Below are positions 57,488 to 64,000 of a stretch of 64,000 bases of DNA, piece after piece. The notes below the pieces were generated by a model. That model ran no database searches and was not told the DNA's origin. It was given only the letters and a program-made list of their open reading frames with translations. The translations under genes were made by a program, and so were the position numbers. Source of the DNA: Agriotes lineatus (taxonomy: Eukaryota; Arthropoda; Insecta; Coleoptera; Elateridae); NCBI GenBank assembly GCA_940337035.1, contig OW679203.1, forward strand, positions 81,111,061 to 81,175,060, given 5' to 3'. Position 1 is the stretch's first letter. Each line of letters opens with the position of its first letter.

Positions 57488-57790
57488 AGTGACGTCGCTC
57501 CCTAATATTAGGGGTTTTTATAGAATTTATAGGTGGAATAAGCACTAATCAGATCAAGGTGAGGTAAGATCATGCAAGAAATATGACTTCAAATTCTCAC
57601 GGCACTTCGGGACGACTTCTTCTGATTTGGAAGTATCGGAAACATCTTCAGGCTATAGAAAATAACTCAGTGGCGCCTAACAAATAATAATACTAATAAT
57701 AATATTTCCAACAAATGAACTTCTATGCATAATCATCTGCAGTTAAGAAATAAATTCCCGCCCATGTTCCACTGCAGCAAGTCCAGTGCA
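57488..57790 (+). mobile_element. Gypsy-like LTR end with primer-binding-site motif
   Basis: CGGGACGACTTCTTCTGATTTGG...TGGCGCCTAACAAAT (57671) and then CTTCTATGCATAATCATCTG match 2545-2700 in order. TGGCGCC fits a primer-binding site for a lysine-type tRNA. The start GTGACGTCGCTCCCT near 57490 could be the LTR beginning. The order integrase scrap, LTR, primer site is not that of one intact element, so two copies or a tandem remnant are implied. Confidence 0.4.
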
Positions 57791-57819
57791 TCTTTTATTC
57801 TGTTACATGTCGTAATTAA

Positions 57820-58200
57820 ATTTTCAAGTGTAACACTCTACGTCGTTTACCGTACCCGTCACCATTAGTTTGCAGATTCAGTTAAGTTTTGTCACAACGC
57901 TTTTTTCAATGCCAATTCTTCCTTTAACTTCTTGTGAAGCTGTTGGGGATGCTGACTGCGCTCAACTATAAGTTTTTCGGTTTATTTTAAGGCATAGCTG
58001 TTCGCTGTCTATTTTGACCCCATTATTAAGCACGTATCATCTGCGTATCTGAGGTTGGACAGCCTTAGTATTTTGTGCATTATATATTCCACGTAGATGT
58101 AAAAGATTTGGACAGAATGCATTAGAACTACCGTATCTAAAGCATCTCCTTATAAGTATTATGTTAGTTAGCAGAGGACAGAAAAAACCCTTGGTAGGAA
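57820..58200 (-). mobile_element. LINE reverse transcriptase fragment with YADD
   Basis: Minus strand near 58100-58030 reads QIFYIYVEYIMHKILRLSNL directly followed by RYADDTCLI, the xxLFNIYxEYIMR...LRYADDT motif of a LINE reverse transcriptase, so the catalytic YADD core survives. Downstream frames are broken. The GCxLSP segment before it is degraded. Confidence 0.7.
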
Positions 58201-61200
58201 GAAATACATTTTCAAAATCTACAACTCTAACACATTATGTAACAGAAGTAGCTAAAATAATTCAAACGCATGCTAATTGCAATTTGGTATAGAAGTAAAA
58301 TATATCTAAACTCATCTCGTGTCGATGTCCCAGGCTAATTAACATAATAAAAAAGTAATTAGTTAAACTTGTTGTTCAAAAAGGCGCTTTTATAAGGATT
58401 TAAACAAAAAGTGTGTTTTTACAAAAACCATAATAAAACCACAGAATTAATCGTCATAATGACGCCAATACTATAGTTTTTATATATAAAAAAATGCTAC
58501 TACTAAGCAGAATACAAAGTGGCTCGGTAAATTTGCTCTGGATAAGATGTCTATGGCTATATTCGACAATGATTTATAATTGTTACTGTCACTAATTTGT
58601 TATACCATAACAAACAATAAGAATGTTTTATATTAAATCTACGTTTTTTCAGCGTGGTAGCAAAGCATGATTTTATAACATAATTAGCCCCATGTGTTTC
58701 CTTCAAAATAACCTTTTAAAAACCATAATACGTTAATTTTAGACGTTTTACAACGCAAAGATGCTCTTGTTTTTAAGTTCCTGTAAAATTGTATCACTGT
58801 GAAGAACTTATTTCATAAAACTGAAAAACATTTTTTGGGTGGGAGGTATTCTTCCTGTCATTATTTAATTAGGGGAGTCTGATACAGAATTAGACAGTCA
58901 CTGTGATCAAGGAAAAGAACGAAGACTGAATGGGGAATATTCTTTGTCTTCAAAATTTTAACTTAAAAACACAACACATCAGCTGAAACAGAGGGCTACA
59001 TCAGCACAGTCTAGTCTTATTGCACTGAAGCAAAAAAGTGGTAAACAGAGGCAGGTTCAAAAGTCACGAATAAAGAAGAAAAGAACTGAAAATTAATTGG
59101 TATTTGGTCTACTTGCTCTACAGATTATTGAAAGAAGAAATGTGGAACATCTGCAACAGGTACTGAAGCAGATGCAAGCGGAAAATAAGACTTGAAGAAA
59201 ATGTTTTAAGTGCCAGCACCGATCTATAATGATGCAAGATTTTCTACGAATACGTAATCAAAAAACCAATAGCGTGGGATTATTTGTGTTAGTTTTCATG
59301 CAGACAATTGAATTCAGTTGGTAATTTTTAACGTAGAAATTAATCTACATAGATACATAGATAGAACTGACAAATTTCCATTGCGAAGCCTCGGGGAAAG
59401 CGTCGTGAACAGAATACAGCAATTATTAATTCAAAGCTTTTTTTCTGAATACCGATCAGTCAGTCGCTCAAAATGCAAATCAACAACAGGCCGAAGTAAT
59501 TTGGCTGTCAGAATTTGTTATAAAATTATTCGACTAGTTTTACTAAAATCCACTTCATTAATTTAAACAATTAATTAATATGCGTCGTCGATAAAATTCA
59601 CGCTTTTTACTCACCCATTGGCATTAAATAAACAAGGATGACAAGCACAGATTTTAAAGTCATCTCAGCTTTTAATAAAAGTAACAATGATGCTTGTTCA
59701 TGTTAGCAGTTTGCACCCCAAAACCAAAACAATGCAAATTGCAACAAATATAGACTACTGTGTCAGGAACGGTAAGGTGAGATAACACTGTCAGCGATAA
59801 AACAAAGTAACACATAGTATGTCCTCAAATGTTGTACCATGTGTTCAATAGAATGTTGACTTATGATTTTGTATATTTTACGTGAGGAAGTTAGTAAATG
59901 GGTCACAAGCCGATGGAGGACAGCTAGAATAAGTAAGTAATCTGTTACTGAATTTTTCTCGTATTATAATAACTTTTTCTTAAGTATATGATGACTAGAA
60001 TTGTTTGTTGTGGTGCTTCTGTTTTGATGTTCTTCTTAATTACCATAAAATTGTGCACATAACCTCAGCCTGTAAATTATTACGACACAAAAATCCCCAT
60101 GTTCAGAACAACAGCCAATTAGTTAATAGAAAAACAAACTTTAAAAACAGAAATATGATTCGAATTGAACTCTAAGACATTTGTTTGTTGTTGCGCTTGC
60201 AAGTTTTAGATCAACCTGTATTCATTCATACTTTGCTATCGAACAGGGAACCTTGAGCACTGCAATATATTGTCGTTTTAATTACTTAGGTCGGTCACAC
60301 TGGCGATTCATTTTTATTGGAGCATTATCGCTCAGTTTTTTTACGAAAATAACTATGACCTAAACTATGATCTACTTCGTCATAGGGAAATTGCTTCTAC
60401 GTTTTAGAAATATTTTCGATTGCTTTAGAGAATTTGTAAAAACTAATATATATTGTTATGATTCGACTATACTATGTTCGTAGATAAAATTAAAATTTGT
60501 AAAACAAAATGGGATGTTATTACAATCCATATTAACCCATTATAATAGTCGATGATGTTTAAATAGTTTCCTGAATAAATCTGAGTTAAAACAAATTAGT
60601 AATTGAATTTTAGCTATTTAAAGGTTACAGATGGTTTGAAGATAAAGAAAATATTTAAAATACGCTTGAAGAAGCAATGACAAATGCAAAACTCTAATAA
60701 AGGTAGAATTCAAGTAGGTGGATATCAAAAAAGAATATAGACTAGAAAGTATAAAGAATAAAAATGTAGCAGTTAGAAAATTTGTTTCCGACTATTAGAA
60801 ATAACAATTGAAAAATATGTGAGAAAACCGAGGGTAATATCTAAATCTAGGTGGTATATAAAAAAGTGAAATATTAAGAAGTAAGAGAAGTAAAGAATTA
60901 ACTACAGAAGATAATTGGCATGTGGTAAAACTTAATGGATACAAGAATTGTTATTTACAAGTGTATAATTGAAGAGTTATATTGGAACAGCTTTATTGAG
61001 AAGAATACATTTGACAAGTAACATAAATAGAAAGGGGTTACATCAATCTATCTGTTATTGAGTGGAGAGTCCAGAAGGGCATCGGTGAAGCGAGAGGGTA
61101 CATTTCGGAAGGTAGTGGCAGAGACAGGAGGATATTTGGGATTGTACTGTTGGCTGGTTGCTGTCAAGGATTTTGGGTTTCGTAGTGTGGGACGAAGCTT

Positions 61201-63104
61201 GGGACTGGTGGTCTGTTTGTGAGAGCTGCATTGCAGAAAGCTGCTTAAAGGTGCTTGTGGTGAAAGGATAGGTTGCAGTTTTGAACATTGTGGAAGTAAA
61301 AAATACAACGTGGGTGATTTCTTAGAGTATACCAACTAGAAAGCAAATAAATACATTTTAAAATGTGAAATTAATTAAGAAACAATAACTTACTGTGTTA
61401 TTTAATGTTATAATGTACCATTCTAAGGATTGGGCATTTGTCATTGAGATTTGAAAATTGTTGTTGACATTTGGTTGACTTTAGAAAATTTTAAAATCAC
61501 TTTTTCAGAACAAAGTAACTAGATAACCGAACCCAACACTGTAAGAGTTTCAGGCGCTATCATATCAATATTTGAAAGTTTGCGTATTAAAAGGCACTAT
61601 TTAAATAGGGTAGCCAGTGCAATATATAACAATTTCATAAAAGAAACAACCTTAAATATAAATGGGAAAAGAATGATACAGTTTTGTAAAGACCAACAAG
61701 GAAGTAAAACAATACAAAAGATAACCATGCGACGAATTTGATTGTAATATTTACTTGTGTTCTTTAAGTATAATTATGGGCTTGAGTCTAAACCAACCAC
61801 TGAAATATGATACGTCCTAAATTTTCCACGAAATCGAAACGAGTTCAAAGCTAACTTACAGACCGAGGGTTGTTTTTAAAATCGAGGATTTTAAGCAAGT
61901 AGTCGGCTACCGATATCGTGGGTAGGCGGACGCAAAACGCCAAACGGCCAACGGTGCGAACTCTCCTGTGGTTTTTTAAGTGTCACTTCTGGTAATTAAT
62001 ATTATGTGGAATTAATAAAGTGAATGAAACAATAAGGTTTGCAATAAGTATTAATGCTTGCGTAGCTTTGCAATAGAGGCTGTATGTAGTTATTGTACAG
62101 CTGAGTTGAACACTGGCTTATTGTTGGTATTACTGCTGATTGTAGACAGCTTTGTTGTAGGATCGTTGTGCATTGTTTATTGTTGGGTTGGAGTTTAGCT
62201 GAAATCGCTTTAGTGCACTATGTGCTTGAGGTTATAAATTATCCGGCGCGTTTATCAACAACCTTCGACCTGATAAGCAATTATCTGTGGTTCAAGCTGC
62301 GCACCTAAATAGTCCGGGATGCTCATTTCGCACAAATGCCTTATGATCTAGGCCTTTTGCGATTCGAAGCGGCCACCGCAAATGCACATCACATTTACAT
62401 GTGTTGGACCCATTGATCTAGTTAACGTTCGGCTAATCTAGCTGCGGTAAACATTCGCATTGCAAGATTAATACAGGCACACCATCGGAGGTTAACCGAA
62501 GAATATATCTGAACGACGTACTCTTCGAGATGCTACATGGGAACACAGTGGGGGCCGCAGATCCCTCTGTAAGTAATATGTTAGTGAGCGCATTATGCTA
62601 AAAACTGAATGTGTGTTATTTGGCTTGCATGACTGCGGAATCTGGTCGGGTTTATCGTTCGCATTGCTCTTCCAGTATCATGTTTCGGATTTACAACCCT
62701 CAGACCGGGACGTTAAGAAATTTTTGGTAAGTCGCCAGCCCTTGTAAATGTATGCATTAGAATCGATCTAAATCCAAAAAAAAACCGAAAACATGTGCGC
62801 TACACATATGACAAAACCAGGCAACAATTTTGGTATACTCAAAAAGACTTAAATGGCGAAAAACAGTATAGATCACACATAAAAAATAAAAATAATGATT
62901 TAGTACCAAATATCAAAAACATATTAGAAGTTGGGAGCATGGAAAGAATATTTCGAAGAAAAGTGTGCAAGTCTAAACAAAGATGTAGAATATGACACAA
63001 ATAAAAGGCACCTTTAAGAAAAGAGCCAGCAGCAAAAGTTAAATTAGCAGTGAAGTTAATGAAAAACAACTTGTTTTAAGAACTTTCGATTACCTTTTAA
63101 AGCT
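58201..63104. other. Long AT-rich stretch with no recognised feature
   Basis: Nearly 5 kb without a supported gene. Two overlapping minus-strand frames at 61335-61048 and 61288-61055 are Ser/Pro/Thr-rich but show no domain and are probably chance frames in a G-rich plus-strand patch. A charged plus-strand frame at 62795-62995 is also unrecognised. Confidence 0.45.
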
Positions 63105-63700
63105 CTTCTAAATGGTATTTTTGTACTTTCTCCCTCTCGCGTGACTACGTATCCCGGGATATGTGTTTGGAATATAACCTGCAGAATCTCTTCCCCGGTT
63201 TGAACGTATCCACAAAGGAACGTGCTTGGCAGTTACTCTCCTGATAAGCGTACAAGAAGACTAGCTTTTGTTATTGCCTTAATAACGTTGTCGCCCATAG
63301 TTTCTAACTGGGTTGTGTTTCTGACTCTGGATGAGCAATCCATAGTGCCTGATGTAAGTACTCTTGGTAAGCGTCCCATTTGCAGTTAATAGGATTCCTA
63401 TATTTAAGATTCCTTGCTGACTTGGTTTTGAAATTAAATCATGTGCTAGCTTTCGACCATATTAGATACTATGGGTGCGTGCGTTTACGAATGGTTTGAG
63501 TCCACAACAAAAACACCTGTAAGTCGGTAGAATCGTTTATTGTAATGCGAGATGCTAAGTTTTCCTACTCGCCGAGGATTGGGCTCTAGCTATTAGAGCT
63601 ACATGACAATCCTATCATTTATAGACAAAGGGGTGAATACCCCTTTGAAGAATTCGCAGTCCCGTTGTGTCAGGGCGTTGAAGTCGCCAAAATTTCCGTT
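63105..63700 (-). mobile_element. R1-like LINE endonuclease/linker fragment
   Basis: Minus strand near 63683 reads NFGDFNAL, the GDFNA motif of the APE-type endonuclease of non-LTR elements. After a degraded stretch, near 63430-63150, it reads LKYRNPINCKWDAYQEYLHQ, then GDNVIKAITKAS and SNCQARSF, the YRNPRxTxWxxYxExL and xxAIxxSYExxCP linker of R1-clade proteins. It may be the same family as the LINE at 41160-45600, covering a part missing there. Stops and frame changes throughout. Confidence 0.55.
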
Positions 63701-64000
63701 AGACGGAAAGTGCAACAATAAGTTTTACAGTTAGGAATGTTACCTGGTTGTAACCCTTTTGTCAAGGATGACCAACGATTGTCAATTCTACCAAAGAAAT
63801 TTCCGTATCTGTTTTGGCCACAAATACTAACAATATAGTTATGATTACATCATTACAATTTTCACACATTTGTGTCGAATATTTGTTCACTGCTTTGATT
63901 TACTACCACTAACCTATTTTTAAAGGAAATTCAAGAGGAATCTAGCAGCAACAATAACCAAAGATTATTGCAACCCCATAGGATGTGGTTAAGCAGTAAT

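Noticed and set aside
61048..61335. 95-codon Ser/Pro-rich minus-strand frame
   Set aside because: Two overlapping frames of similar length in a G-rich patch, no domain, no splice or promoter context.

Overview
This 64 kb window looks like insect nuclear DNA, probably from a beetle. The reasons are its AT-rich, gene-poor sequence, very short introns (one of 56 bp), a digestive-type trypsin gene, and many decayed insect-type transposable elements: mariner, R1/Jockey/RTE-like LINEs, BEL/Pao and Ty3/Gypsy elements, MITEs and a 5S-derived SINE. The beetle assignment is inference from the style of the repeats. No bacterial, phage or CRISPR-like feature was seen. 

Only two credible host genes were found. 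They lie close together on the minus strand in the middle of the window. (1) A trypsin-like serine protease at 48094-53597 has two recognised coding exons. The second carries GDSGGP and begins after an intron of about 4.75 kb. (2) A gene at 46027-47897 starts only 196 bp beyond the trypsin stop codon. It is an unrecognised, predicted secreted protein of 604 residues, with a short signal-peptide exon, a 56-bp intron and one long second exon. It has two 25-residue tandem modules, each with a CDFYGC (C-x4-C) core that follows an R-x-R site. I could not match it to a family I know, and it is the most interesting protein in the window. 

Region by region. 0.4-8.1 kb is a nest of DNA elements. A 2-kb TIR element is followed by an LTR-leader relic, a LINE tail and a 245-bp MITE. 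After these comes a 4.1-kb element with very long terminal inverted repeats, which encloses a decayed multi-copy gene, a LINE insertion and a 909-bp foldback element flanked by TA. 9.4-14.5 kb holds two diverged copies of one repeat. 14.5-17.5 kb is an irregular tandem array built from the 3' end of a LINE. 19.7-26.1 kb has a short tandem duplication and LINE fragments. 26-33 kb is mostly unassigned except for a mariner relic. 33.6-37.8 kb has an internally deleted Ty3/Gypsy element interrupted by LTR-like sequence, then a BEL/Pao pol relic. 38.4-39.7 kb has a tRNA-like SINE head and a cluster of hairpin MITEs. 40.2-45.8 kb has a mariner relic and an R1-like LINE split by a second mariner. 53.6-58.2 kb has mariner, LINE, 5S-SINE and Gypsy relics. 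63.1-63.7 kb has an R1-like LINE fragment. 

Almost all mobile-element coding regions are broken by stops and frameshifts, so the window is mainly a graveyard of old insertions. Family names rest on motifs read by eye. No alignments or searches were run, and element boundaries are approximate unless a terminal repeat is given.
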